From: Xiphophorus maculatus
Taxonomy: Eukaryota > Chordata > Actinopteri > Cyprinodontiformes > Poeciliidae
Reading direction: 5' to 3'
DNA: 64,000 nt
NCBI RefSeq assembly: GCF_002775205.1
Contig: NC_036450.1
Location: forward strand, 21,788,288 to 21,852,287
Positions 13,113-23,556 of this stretch are shown here, one piece after another (positions within the stretch are counted from its first letter, which is position 1; each line of letters starts with the position of its first letter). Both the position numbers and the translations under genes were made by a program. The notes beneath the pieces are model-generated. The model had not been told where the DNA came from. It made no database searches and was given only the letters and a program-made list of their open reading frames with translations.

Positions 13113-13451
13113 CCACAGGTTGACGCATGAGTAAGTACCTGTTTGCTTGTTCCTTACTTCATAAGGGAACAAACCTAACTCCTTTTTTTTTTTTAATGCT
13201 TTACAGTGAAAGGAATTACAGGGGCAAACAAAGCTCTCCACCTCTTTATCTTCAGGACAAGCTGCCATGTGCAAGACAATCCAAATGAACTTATTCTTGT
13301 CCCTGAATCACCCTTTTTTTTGTCTTCAACACACCAACCTTTGACTGTTGTTCCTGTTGACTGATCCACTTGGTAAATGTTTTGGTATGATCTTTTGATG
13401 AAAGGGTTGTGATGTTTAAATGTTCACTGCCAATGCTATCTTTGTAAAAGA

Positions 13452-13457
13452 AATAAA
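13452..13457 (+). terminator. dab2 polyadenylation signal
   Basis: AATAAA lies about 340 nt after the dab2 stop codon (13110-13112). A GTAAGT donor at 13132 may remove a small intron within the 3' UTR. It is the first canonical hexamer downstream. Confidence 0.65.
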
Positions 13458-13489
13458 TCTGAAATTATGCAGTAAATTGTTTGATCTGT

Positions 13490-16210
13490 TGCTTCCTTCG
13501 CAATGATGCAAAGAATCAAGAATTACAATTGGCTTTTCTATCCTACAAGAGGTGAAGTGAGTTGACTGGCTTGCTCTCTGAGAACATGGACATTTGTATA
13601 TAGATTTTCTTTTTTTTTCTCCTACATTTTAAACCTTTAAGCAGTCCTTCAGTCTAAAACTTGTCACTAATATTTATGGAAGCATCTTGTTAAATATTGT
13701 AATTTTATAGAAATCAGTTTGTCAAGTCAAATTTTACAGATCATGATTGATTTGTAAAAGTAAAACATCGAAGCGGGCGATCACTTTACATCACCACTTT
13801 GTGACAAACTATGCACAAAACTCCTTCCTCTAGTCTCTGCACTGTGACCTGGTTGAAGCTATTTGTCTCAAACTACTGCTACTGATAAGTATAGAAAGTC
13901 TGCATTGAGGTGTGATGTCTCTGGTATATGTGCACCGACACACCAACATAATGCATGCACTTAGAGAAACATTGAGTTTCTCTAATTGGTCGGCTGTTGT
14001 GGTTTTAACACAAGTTCTGACTATGTTCTGTCAACTTTAACGTTTCATCAAATACAGTCAGTTCTGCTCTGAGAAACATGCTGTCTACATAACAGGGAAC
14101 CAAACTGAAGTTAAATCAAAAACACAATTTCAATTATTCTGACAGCCTTGCTTTCTTAGATTTTTTAATTTTTTTTTACTGCTGTAAGGATGAGCAAGTG
14201 TCAGTTTGTAACTACAGAAATTGTTGCTGGATGAATGTTTTTTTTATTTTTTATCAGCATCACTAGCAAAATACTGCAGCAGTGCTTATCTAGAGCTGCA
14301 TCTTTCAAATTCAAAGTTTCATTAATGTGATGGACGAACACAAAGTCGAATATTGTTGCTTCCCTTTTTTGAAATCAGTAGGGTGCATTCATCTTTGCTT
14401 TCTCTTACTGATGTCTCTCAAAAAAAAAAACTGCATCCAATTGCGATTTTAAAAATACAGAAATGGTTGGGATGAAATTATGTTCGGTACAATGGCCCAG
14501 TTAAAGTCTAAGGTTTTGTTGTCGGTGTATGGAAACCAGCTATTTATCTCTTGTGTTTATGCACCACTTTGCGTTGGTCTAATAAACTTCAAAACACTGA
14601 AGTTTAAAGGGTTATGGGAACTTTCTGCTATGCAATTTATCATGACTTTATTTTATTCAGTTTCTATATCTTTCCTATATAAAGTCTTTGGTTGTAAAGT
14701 TAAATCTATTGAAGCCAGTCAGCAGGACATGAACTACATTTTGAATTAACAGCTTGGCAAGTTTCAGTTTTGGAAACAATTGAGGTTTTTCTGTGTTGTA
14801 AATTGTATCAACACAGAAAAGGTTGTTGATGCAATTAACTGAACAAGGCTGCATTGTGCTTTGTTGAAACAATACAAAACTCACTGGAGAAAATTGTTTG
14901 CACATCATTTGCTCAGTTGTATAATACAGAGTCCTAATAATAGACTTCGGTAGCTGAAAAATAACATTTACCCTAGCTTTTTGTTCTTCAGAAGCTTCAG
15001 TTTATATTAGAAAATAAGTGTAGCTTGATGAATATAAATCACAAGTTACTTTACATATTGCTGAGTGAAAGTATTGTACTTTTTTTTTTTTTTTTTTTTT
15101 TGTTCTGAAATTGTTTAGTTCCTGTCTGGAGTGATTCATCATAAAAGATGAGTAAGAAACGAGTCTTTTTTTTTGTCATTAAAAAAAGATGAATTCAAAA
15201 AAGTGTGAAACATGACTTGAGAACTGGTTTCATAAAAAAAATGCACATGTGCATTTCAACAACAGTTCCTATTAAATTTGCAACATAGCATGTTTATCAG
15301 ATGTTTGTCACTGACCACTCAAATTGTAGAGGCCAAGACACTAAAACTTGTGTATTAAATAGAAAACATTTATAAATTACTTTTCCATTGTTTTTCACCG
15401 CAGATAATATTTAAAAATGCATTCTCTGACAAAAAGACATTTAAAACATGCCTGAAACAAAAAGCACATATGATGGTAGTAGAGCACGTCAACCAATTAT
15501 TGCAAACAAAACATTTTAGTTTCCTTCTTGGGAATAGACAAGATTATTCACAAAAATGGATTTAATAAATGACTGACTGAATTCCCAGATTTCCTTTTTT
15601 TTGTATAGAAAAGCTGTGAATAAGCCCTTTATTGCCTATCCAGTACGTTCAGACACCAACTTTAGCATCATTAGCAGCTAACGGTTAACCTGTTGCACTA
15701 TTTTCTACTTTCTGTCTTGTGTGTCACTTTATTGTTGTATTTTTTTTTGCCTCCTGGGGAAACCCAAATTCCTTACAAACAATTAAAAGTGGCAGGGAAG
15801 TGTTTGAGACAGCTAGCCAAACGAGATGAATGTCAACACAAGCTAGCAAAGCAGTAAATGCCACCTCCATAACTTCTACTGGTAATTAAAACAATCTTTC
15901 TATACCTGGTATAATAATCACTTTAGCTTAATTTGACAGATAAAGTCCTATATTGACTACAACTGTGAATACAAGACAGTGTTGACGTTAGACATCTTTC
16001 AACTCAATATTCTGCCAATAGATCCTGTCACTAGTGGCCATTTAAAAGCAAAGCAGAAAAGGACGGAGTTCAAATTCAAAATCTGGCTGTTTATGGAAGA
16101 GGCCAGGTGTCTGTAGTGACCGACACTAATAAACATGACAACAACAGTACTGATCTACGGCTGCATTTAGGTAAAAAAATATTACTGAGGTACTTGGTTA
16201 GATTTCTCCA
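13490..16210. other. Intergenic AT-rich region
   Basis: It separates dab2 from the minus-strand receptor gene. It holds a T run at about 15080-15101 and no convincing coding sequence. A minus-strand AATAAA (TTTATT on the plus strand, about 15628-15633) could serve as the poly(A) signal of the receptor gene. Confidence 0.6.
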
Positions 16211-16215
16211 ATCTA

Positions 16216-16620
16216 CACAGCAAAAACACAAAATCTTACCAAGAAATGTTGGTCTGGTTCCTAGTGTAAATATCTTATTACACTTGAAATAAGACAAAAC
16301 CTACTCAAAAGTAACTTTTCAGCACAACATAGAGGCTTGTGTTTAAAGTAAATAATAAATAATGAAAAAGTGCTTCTTCTATTGGCAGAAAAATTAACTC
16401 ATAATGTGGGAAAAATGTCTTGTAAGTTTCAAAAATCTGCCAATGGAACTGGAACGTTTCCATCAATATTAAGGAATTATTCATCCAAAACAAGCTTTTA
16501 TATCTTGCTTAAAAGTTAGTTGTAAGTTAGTTTTGTCTTACTTCAATTTTGCAAAGATATTTGCACTAGAAACTACGCAAAAAAAACATACTGTGTAAGA
16601 TTTTGTGTTTTCTTGCAGTG
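16216..16620. mobile_element. Palindromic MITE (CACTGCAAAAACACAAAATC type)
   Basis: The left end reads CACAGCAAAAACACAAAATC and the right end, in reverse complement, starts CACTGCAAGAAAACACAAAA. The two halves are inverted copies over most of the length, for example TCTTACCAAG against its complement and TGCCAATGGAACTGGAAC against GTGCTTCTTCTATTGGCAG. It is a family I recall as frequent in fish genomes. Related copies lie at 55.0-56.3 kb and 59.0-59.4 kb. It starts 8 bp beyond the stop codon of the receptor gene, so it probably makes up most of that gene's proximal 3' UTR. Confidence 0.8.
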
Positions 16621-16628
16621 CGTACTGT

Positions 16629-17053
16629 CTAAAGGTTTTGATAAATATCCAGTTCTTCTCCGTATATATCCACAGTTTGCTCCACTAAGTTGACATAGTC
16701 CTCCCCGTCGTCACTGCTGTCCTCTTCCTCACTCTGTTCTTTTGTGGCGTCCGCTGGAGCAACAGGACCCACATTGGGATTTTCATAATCATGCTCATCA
16801 CTGCTGTCCTCTTCCTCACTCTGTTCTTTTGTGACGTCCACTGGAGCAACAGGACCCACACTGGGATCTTCATAATCATGCTCATCATCACTGCTGTCAC
16901 TTTTATCCTGTTCAGGGTCTTCATAGTCGTGTGAATCATTGTCCTTCTCGTCCATTTCCTCAGTTCCCAGACTGTTGGTCTCCACCGGCTCAACGTTTAC
17001 ATAGTCCCCCTCTTCCTCTTCCTCGTCGTCTATGCAACTGTTTCTAACAGTCA
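16629..17053 (-). CDS. Cytoplasmic tail exon with tandem tyrosine repeats
   Basis: The last coding exon is acidic and contains two nearly identical 87-nt units (16711-16797 and 16798-16884) plus a diverged third. Each encodes 29 residues around HDYE(N/D)P, VGPVAP and EEEDSS. The tail has seven tyrosines. DYVNV, DYENP, DYVNL and IYQNL fit the YxN or YxxL patterns that bind SH2 domains such as Grb2 after phosphorylation. The SSDD and EEEDSS clusters fit casein kinase 2. There is no clean ITIM or paired ITAM. The stop is TAG, read from 16631 to 16629. Confidence 0.85.
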
Positions 17054-20000
17054 CTGCAACATTAGGTGTCGTGAGAATAAGCTGTCAAAATGGCGCTCAG
17101 GTTTTCTTTTTTTACTCATGCTATAAGACATTAAATGAATTTCAAGACTTGGACATAGGCACTCACCTTGATTTAAGACCACACCACTTGGCTTTTCAGC
17201 CCGTTTTCTTCTTCTGCAGACTAGGCAGGCAACCAGCAAAACCATCAGGAGAAGCACCAGGACCCCGGCAGGCAATATGTAAAGCAGCAGTTCCCACCAT
17301 GGATCTTAGATTAGAGTTGAACAAACGAAACAAAAAGATTTCTTCAAACGTGCATGATGAACTTTGATGTTGCACAGGCTCTTAACACTTCCTCCACGCA
17401 TTGTCACGGTGAAATAAAGCGTGCAATCGCTTTTACTGTTTTAGGAAATACTTCTTTTTGCAATAACGCTGTTTTGAAACTGCTGTCTAAAAATAAATAT
17501 CTTTCTACGCTCCTGCTCTAATAGGCAATATCTCTGTCCTAAGCGGCTATCTTACCATCTATCTCGCTAGATAATGTTCTTGCCTCCAAAAAAAGTGCTT
17601 TATAAGGGTGCTAGCCTCAAGAAACGGTTGCCTTGGCTTATCTTGATGCTGAAAATATCTTGGTGTTGATATAGCAAGAGCAAAATGACTACGTTAAGTT
17701 AAGTGCTGATCCCTGAGGTGAAACTCATCGTGACCTTTGTTTTCTTACCTCTCACAATGACATGAATCCACCCTGACTCATCAGACTTGTATATTTCATT
17801 CAGGTTCACCTCATATGTACAGCTATAGTTGCCCTCGTTATTATAATCAGCCACGGAAATGTTAAAGGAAGCTGTTCGGTTGCTCTTTAATTCGGTTATG
17901 TTTGTAGAATTGCCAATATATTTAAGGGAAAAAGTCTTCGATTTGTCGGGAATTGAGTCAACCGTGCACTTGATGGCGAAGCTGGAACCCCTGGGGATTT
18001 CTGCATGCGACGAGTTAATCGACGTCCCATTAGGAAGGGTCAGTGAGATTCTGGGCGGTGAAAAGGCATCTGGAAACAAACAAACAAACAAACAAAAGAT
18101 TCAATCAAATTAAGTTTTTTTTCAATGGAAAACTAACTGTACAGTAGACTCATTATATCGAAGTGAAATATTGCAAGCCTCGTTTTCTTATTTTGGTGAG
18201 TATTGCTTACAGACAAGAAAAAAACAAAAACTGAGTGTCTCAGACAATTTGAATATTGAATAAAATCAGTAAAAATTATATTTTAAACAGAAAGCTTATA
18301 ATTTCAGCACCTGGTTGCGACATCTTTTTCATGAATTACTGCGTCAGTGCAGCATGACGGGGAGGCGATCTGCCTGTGGTTCTGCTGAGGTGTAAATGAA
18401 GCCCAAGTTGTTTTGATGGCGGCCTTCTCGTCTCCATTGTTGGGTCTACTTCCTCATCTTTCTCATTAAAATATTCCATAAATTCTCTAAAAGGTTCAGA
18501 TCAGGCAAGTTTGCTGGTCAATCACTATAATACCACGGTCATTGAACCTGCTTGTTGTACCTCTGACAGTGTAGGAACTTAAGTCCTGTTAGACAATAAA
18601 GTCAGGATCTGTAAAGTTTGTCAGAAGCATAAATTGCTCCAAAACCACCTGTTAGATTTAGAGCACCAGGTAGTTGCTCTAAATCTACCAGATAGTAGAT
18701 TTAGAGCAACTACTGCCTGATCACTGTGGAAAATCAGGTAGTAGACGTCACTGCTAATACGTCTAGTCATAGGAAATGTCTATGACTAGACGTTTTCACA
18801 GTCTACCACTGTCTCACTTGACTTCAAACAACACGAATTCGTGACCAGTCTTCCTCCAGATCTCCAAAGGAAATGCAAACTGTGTTTTTATCAGAAAAGT
18901 GGAGTTTGGACCACGAAGAAAACGTCTTGCTCGTTTTACTCCTCAGCCCAGGAAAAACAAACTTTATCCCTTCAACTCAAATTTCTATGAACATACCTTG
19001 ACACAGCACTCAGCTCGTTTCTTTATCAATGACTGTTTTGGTTTAGCCTCGTTTTGGAGGGTGAAAATCACTGTTTTCTGTACATCTGTGACATTAGCAG
19101 TCATGATTGATCATGTCGCCTACTGACCCAGACTGAGACCAATTAGAGGCTCTGAAAACCTTTGGGTGTGTTTCAGGTTAATTGGCTGATCCGTCTGTGA
19201 CACCACAACTTTACGGTATTGAATTTTTTGACAATACTCATGTTTTTTGTTTTTTTTTCAAGATTTTGCAATTTTGCATTTCTGTTATCTGCAATCCATA
19301 ACTATCAATATTAGAAGAAAAAGTGGCTTGACATGTTTTGCTCTGCGTTATTCCACTCGTATTTGAGATGCGTCCCTCTACATGAACAATGAAGCCTCTT
19401 GGAAGTGAGGCTCGAACTATTTTAGGTTAAACTTTACATTTCTTCCCACAAATTGGAAAAAAAAAAAAGAATCAAAATGCACAATAAAAAATCAAAGCTA
19501 TAAATTTGCACATGCACTCCAAATTAAAAATCTTAAGGCCAGTCGAAAAATGGCAGACATTTACATTTTGCACTGTTGGATCTTAAGACGACTCTAGGTA
19601 GAGCTTCAAAATGCAAAATAAAAAGAAAAAAGAAATGGGAGCGATACAAAAACAATCCAAGTAAGCCTTTTAAATCAAACGACCATAAAACTGAAACAGA
19701 CTGTTCGTCATCTGATCAAACGTTAAGGAAATTAAGGTGTAGAAGAGTAAAAATTACAAAAGCTCTGCAAACTGTTAGACCCTATGATTAAAATGATTCT
19801 CTGTGATGTATATAATAACTGAGCATCTTACCTGAACAGACAACAACTGCCTTATTGGCAGAGCTCTGGGTCTTGTTATTGTTGCGCTGACATTCAATAA
19901 AAGATTTTTCATTTCCCGTACACAAAAAATCTGGGTTTTTTGGTATGGGTGTCGCCTGTGACTTCAGTGCTGTCCCACAATTAGAGTTTCTGCAAAGCAC

Positions 20001-20403
20001 TTCGCTGTTGTTGAAGTCCCATCTGTCGTCATCGAATGTTTCCGAATCACTGTCTCCGATTTGAACTTGTCCGTAGCACTGGTTGCTTTTAAACCTAACA
20101 GAAACTGATAAACATGAGATTAGAAAATGCGTGTGTGAGACACAAAAAAACAAATTTGAAAGTACGTTTTACTTTTTGAACATGACTGACCTGAAGCAGC
20201 AGGACGCAAGACACAAATATGGGCAGCTGTAAACAATTAGCAAAGTGCAATTGTGAAAACAGTGTGCAGATTTACATTATCTTTTGTTCAATACACGCGT
20301 CCGAAAGTGAGCTTGACATTTGTAACGAAACAGAGAAATGCTAAAAAGACTTCTCACCAATAGCCTGAATAAAGAGGAAGTTCCTCCATTGACTGTGCCC
20401 CAT
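16629..20403 (-). CDS. SRCR-Ig type I transmembrane receptor, tyrosine-rich tail
   Basis: Six coding exons on the minus strand join in phase: 20403-20358, 20226-20191, 20104-19832, 18069-17749, 17304-17167 and 17053-16629. They give about 412 aa. The order is a hydrophobic N-terminus (signal peptide), one short SRCR domain with six cysteines, one Ig domain, a transmembrane helix with a basic stop-transfer (CRRRKR), and a 140-residue acidic tail with repeated HDYEDP and HDYENP motifs plus DYVNV, DYVNL and IYQNL. Every internal boundary has phase 1, the exon symmetry typical of extracellular domain shuffling. CD5 and CD6 pair SRCR domains with tyrosine tails but have three SRCR domains and no Ig. 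The cysteine count fits group A SRCR, as in CD5 and CD6. The role is inferred to be leukocyte surface signalling. I do not recognise a named orthologue. Confidence 0.85.
17167..17304 (-). CDS. Transmembrane exon of SRCR-Ig receptor
   Basis: Encodes a short juxtamembrane DPWWE, then about 22 hydrophobic residues (LLLYILPAGVLVLLLMVLLV), then a cysteine and basic cluster CLVCRRRKR. This fixes a type I topology with the tyrosine-rich tail in the cytosol. The CxxC next to the membrane could be palmitoylated. Acceptor and donor are both canonical on the minus strand. Confidence 0.88.
17749..18069 (-). CDS. Ig-domain exon of SRCR-Ig receptor
   Basis: A single phase 1-1 exon encodes one Ig-like domain of about 100 residues. 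The B-strand cysteine is in FAIKCTV and the F-strand cysteine is in NEGNYSCTYEV, the D-x-G-x-Y-x-C-type signature. The core tryptophan after the first cysteine is replaced (FSLKY). Several N-glycosylation sequons are present (NGT, NSS, NST, NIT, NRT, NIS, NYS). The pattern suits a C2 or I-set domain of an immune surface protein. Confidence 0.85.
18380..19110 (-). mobile_element. Tc1-like transposase relic in receptor intron
   Basis: On the minus strand, near 18520-18480, the text reads PANLPDLN then LLENLW. This is the Tc1 transposase block that normally reads WPANSPDLNPIENLW and carries a catalytic acidic residue, here preceded by a stop. The 18830-18960 portion matches a fish Tc1 repeat as I recall it. 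Frames are disrupted. It lies in the intron between the SRCR and Ig exons. Two strong hairpins (18671-18712 and 18759-18793) lie inside. Confidence 0.7.
19832..20104 (-). CDS. SRCR-domain exon of SRCR-Ig receptor
   Basis: A phase 1-1 exon encodes about 90 residues with the SRCR pattern: NQCYGQVQI, then W and VLCRNSNCGTAL, FLCTGNEKSFIEC, and VVVCSG at the end. There are six cysteines and the central CxxxxCG is retained. The usual N-terminal WGTVC segment is shortened, so the domain is compact. Acceptor and donor on the minus strand are consensus. Confidence 0.87.
20191..20403 (-). CDS. Signal-peptide exons of SRCR-Ig receptor
   Basis: The first coding exon (20403-20358) opens MGHSQWRNFLFIQAI. 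A 36-nt exon (20226-20191) adds AHICVLRPAAS before the SRCR exon. Together they give a moderately hydrophobic leader with cleavage likely near the AAS-VSV junction. The short exon has good splice sites but is the least certain part of the model. The ATG at 20403 is the first in frame and is preceded by A/T-rich 5' sequence. Confidence 0.65.
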
Positions 20404-20495
20404 GACTGAGACACAAACAACTCTCTGAGTGAATATAAGGAAGGCTCTGATGGTTACAAAAACTGAACTGAGATGTGACGCCTTTCTCACAGTTT

Positions 20496-20511
20496 CCCCC
20501 CCCCCCCCCCC
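20496..20511. repeat. Poly-C tract
   Basis: Sixteen consecutive C residues sit just upstream of the receptor gene's start on its own strand (as G on the minus strand). It could form a G-quadruplex or be an error-prone assembly spot. Confidence 0.85.
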
Positions 20512-20859
20512 GCCCCGTGTGTATCTGATAGAGCAGAAAAAGCAGGATGTCCCTTTTGCGTTTGGAGATTACAAAGCGGGATCATTTTGAGGAATGAATA
20601 ATTGACCCAAAAGTTTTACTTTTGGGTCAATTACTTTCCAAATGATCCAATTTAAATATCAACCCCATTGTTCAGCAAGTACAGTCAGGTTCTCTCCTGG
20701 CTTGCTAGCTTTCATGCATTAGCTTCATCCACAGGAGGAAGAAAAGCAGCAGAACATGTGTTGAGAGTTGGATAATTGCGACGACAAACGATGCAATTTC
20801 CTCCAGATGAGAGCTTCTAAAGCCGTAGCGTGGCTATAAATGTCGAAACGGTATTTTAA

Positions 20860-21475
20860 ATTTGTTACAGTAGGTCCCTACTGTGTACCTATTGTGACCT
20901 TTATAATCAGGTTTGAATCCTAGTAAAACTAAGGAAACTGTCTTTGATCCAAGGGGGTTGAGAGCTCAAGCTAAGGTGAATTTTGACAAAAATACAATTG
21001 AACAGGTAGTCATCTTTGAATACCCTGGTTCTATTAGGTGCAACACATTGTGCTGTAATGGTCATGGTGACTACCTCTGCTCCATACTAACCCAAAGACT
21101 GTTCTTTTTGGTGCAGACTGGAGGGTGTGTGGAGTCCAATCTTAGATCAAGTGGATCTTTCACAATGTCGCTCCTGGCAGTATAATTTTGAATGACATGG
21201 CTGTTTGGTTTGGCTTATTTACTATGCAGTCTAAATCTACATTCCCAAATATGGTGAAATCTTCAATGAAGGTTTATGAGGGTGCTGTAATCAAACAGGC
21301 ACAAAAGATCTTGCAGGACCCGCCTCACGTCCTGTAAGCATAGTTATGAATTATTACCTTTTCTGTGATGTGTCTTGTCTTTTTGCAGCATGTTTGTATG
21401 TTTTACAGTCACTGTAGATCCACCTGCAACTAATTTCCTGCAGGGGACAATAAAGTGTGTCTTATCTGGATAATA
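20860..21475 (+). mobile_element. LINE reverse-transcriptase 3' relic
   Basis: A broken open frame reads NPSKTKETVFDPRGLR and later HGDYL. Near 21190-21340 it reads AVWFGLFTMQSK. These match the C-terminal part of non-LTR reverse transcriptases of the L2/Rex1 kind (LNxSKTKE, HGDYI, FGxLxxQxK). It ends near a GGGGACAATAAAGTGTGTC-type 3' tail at 21437-21455. The 5' portion of the element is absent and frames are shifted. Confidence 0.7.
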
Positions 21476-22456
21476 CCAAATCACAAGCATCAAAAGTTTT
21501 AAGCTGACCATCTGGCTCTTGAATGGGTCAGTTTCTTTTTGCACTGCTATCTATCAAATTGAGACGTTTACTGAAGAAAAGAAGACGGACACTTTTCGGT
21601 GGTTCCTCAAATGAAGGTATCACAGATGCTTCAAGCCCCACCCACAGAGTTTCAAGACACTGCCATGGGTCTGCAAACATGTAAATCAGCAGGAAAGTCG
21701 TCACTAGTCTCTACCAAATATACCAACTGATGAATGAGTTCCACACCCTATTTCAGGATCATGTGTGATTATAATTTTGCATAAAACAATTGTCAATTTT
21801 TTGTTGTGTACTGGGGTACAAAAGATAATTTGCTCATTGAATCTGTAGTAGACGCCGATAAAGATCATGCTTAATGTTTTATCCTGTATTGAATTTAGCC
21901 AAACATGAAAAAAACAAACAAATTTAAGGTAGACATGTCCAGTCCATAAAACAGGAACCAGGAACCAGCCTCGTCGGTTTGTGAATTGTGTTAATACAAC
22001 CATGAAAGTGTAGATTTGCATTTGTGTAAATTTACATGTCAGCTGAGGCACTGGTATTTAGGTCCTGGTAAACATGAAAGTGACATCAACATGCACTTTT
22101 ATGTTGTGACAGGGGTTTTAATTCAGTATGAGTAGATTTTAGACCAGTTATGCACATTACATGCAGTAGCAGAGACTTAACTTGCATGTTTTCAAATGCT
22201 ATAAAAGGCCTCCGAAGATAACAATCACCCTGACAGAGGACAGTGTGAAGAAATGAGTGGCTGACAAACATGGGGGTTCTAAAACCATCATGAGTGTAAA
22301 TAGCATGAGACTTTTCACCAGCCTGTGAAACCGAGGACGCTTCATGAATAAAAAAAGAGGAACATTCGAGAGTTTGAAAATGTTCAGTTGCTTTTTCTTT
22401 GAGAATAAATTAGGCTGACTACACTCTAGAGAGGGTTACTTTACAGGGTTGCATCT

Positions 22457-23065
22457 AGGCCTGTCACGGTAACAAACTTTGCTGAACGATTAATTGTCTC
22501 AAAAATTATTGCGATAAACGATAATATTGTTTGAAGACCTTTTTACACTGAAAATGATGTAATAACGCATGTGATTTCTTGCCAAAGTTAGATACACTTT
22601 ATTTTCAAAAGAGCACTAAACACTGGAACTGATAAATAAAATAAACAAAACAACCAAAAACAAAAACAAAATGGATTCTCAGTCTCCATTAACAAAAAAC
22701 GCACTTGGAAAAAAAACTAAACATAAAACCAAAGTGTAAATAAATACTGCATTCAACCAAAAGAGGGCAGATTATGAAGACTGTATATTATGTTGCCCTT
22801 CAGTAATAATTAGATTTAAATAGAGAAGATGGGCAAATCGACTACCTGATGCAATAGTTCACACTACATGATTTTTTGCCCCTGTTTTCCCCTTACAACA
22901 ATCTTAGCACGTTGGTCTTTCTAAGATTGTGTGGTGTGTTATGGTAGATCGTCGTTGCTGCTCTGATCTAAATCAGGGATTTTCCCCGACTGGGATCTTA
23001 ACGCAGCCTGTTGAATGTGACAGGCAGCCAATCAGAAAGCGCAAAAAGTAAAAACTAAATGAAAC
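22457..23065. mobile_element. hAT-type non-autonomous repeat relics
   Basis: It begins with GGCCTGTCACGGTAACAAA, the terminus of a common fish hAT-type repeat. The 22880-23040 part shares a long stretch, including CGCAGCCTGTTGAATGTGAC, with the interior of the element at 37294-38673. Probably two different elements are juxtaposed or nested. No coding capacity. Confidence 0.55.
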
Positions 23066-23436
23066 TATACTCCACTGAACAGTGTAGATCTGTTCAAGTA
23101 GAGACATGGAACATAGTGAAACTTCATTGGAGTGTAAAATAATGACAAAGAGGCGAGTTAACATCGATATGCTTTTCTGGCTTTAACAAAAGTGAATGTT
23201 TTCTGTTAATTTGGATTTTTATGGACTCTTTTGAATGGTTTCCTCTCCTTAAATGGATGAGCAGAAACGGTAAATGGGCACTGTAAATTTTGTAGAGTTT
23301 ACATCAGGCTCATGGATTCTTTTAATCAGTGTTGGATGTGTGACTTTCTTTATTTCGGGGTATATCACAAAGAATGTTATACTGCTGTATACGTTGAATT
23401 TAAAAGTGGCTGATTTATTCTGGAAAATATCAACAG

Positions 23437-23556
23437 AATTTCAACAACGATTGTTGTGTCCCCATCGAAGGGACTGTGGATAATTATAAGTCCAAGATTG
23501 CTTCTGTCAAATGCAAAGAGGAGCTCAAGAAGTGGCCATCGACACTAAATAAAGTT
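23437..23556 (+). other. Orphan exon-like open segment
   Basis: It spans an AACAG acceptor to a GTGAGT donor, exactly 120 nt and open in phase 0-0 (40 codons). The peptide contains NNDCCVPIEGTVDNYKSKIA and KCKEELKKW. I do not recognise the family. The CC followed by a spaced C superficially recalls a CC chemokine but lacks the rest of that pattern. It may be an isolated exon, a pseudogene remnant or transposon-derived. No partner exon was found nearby. Confidence 0.3.
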
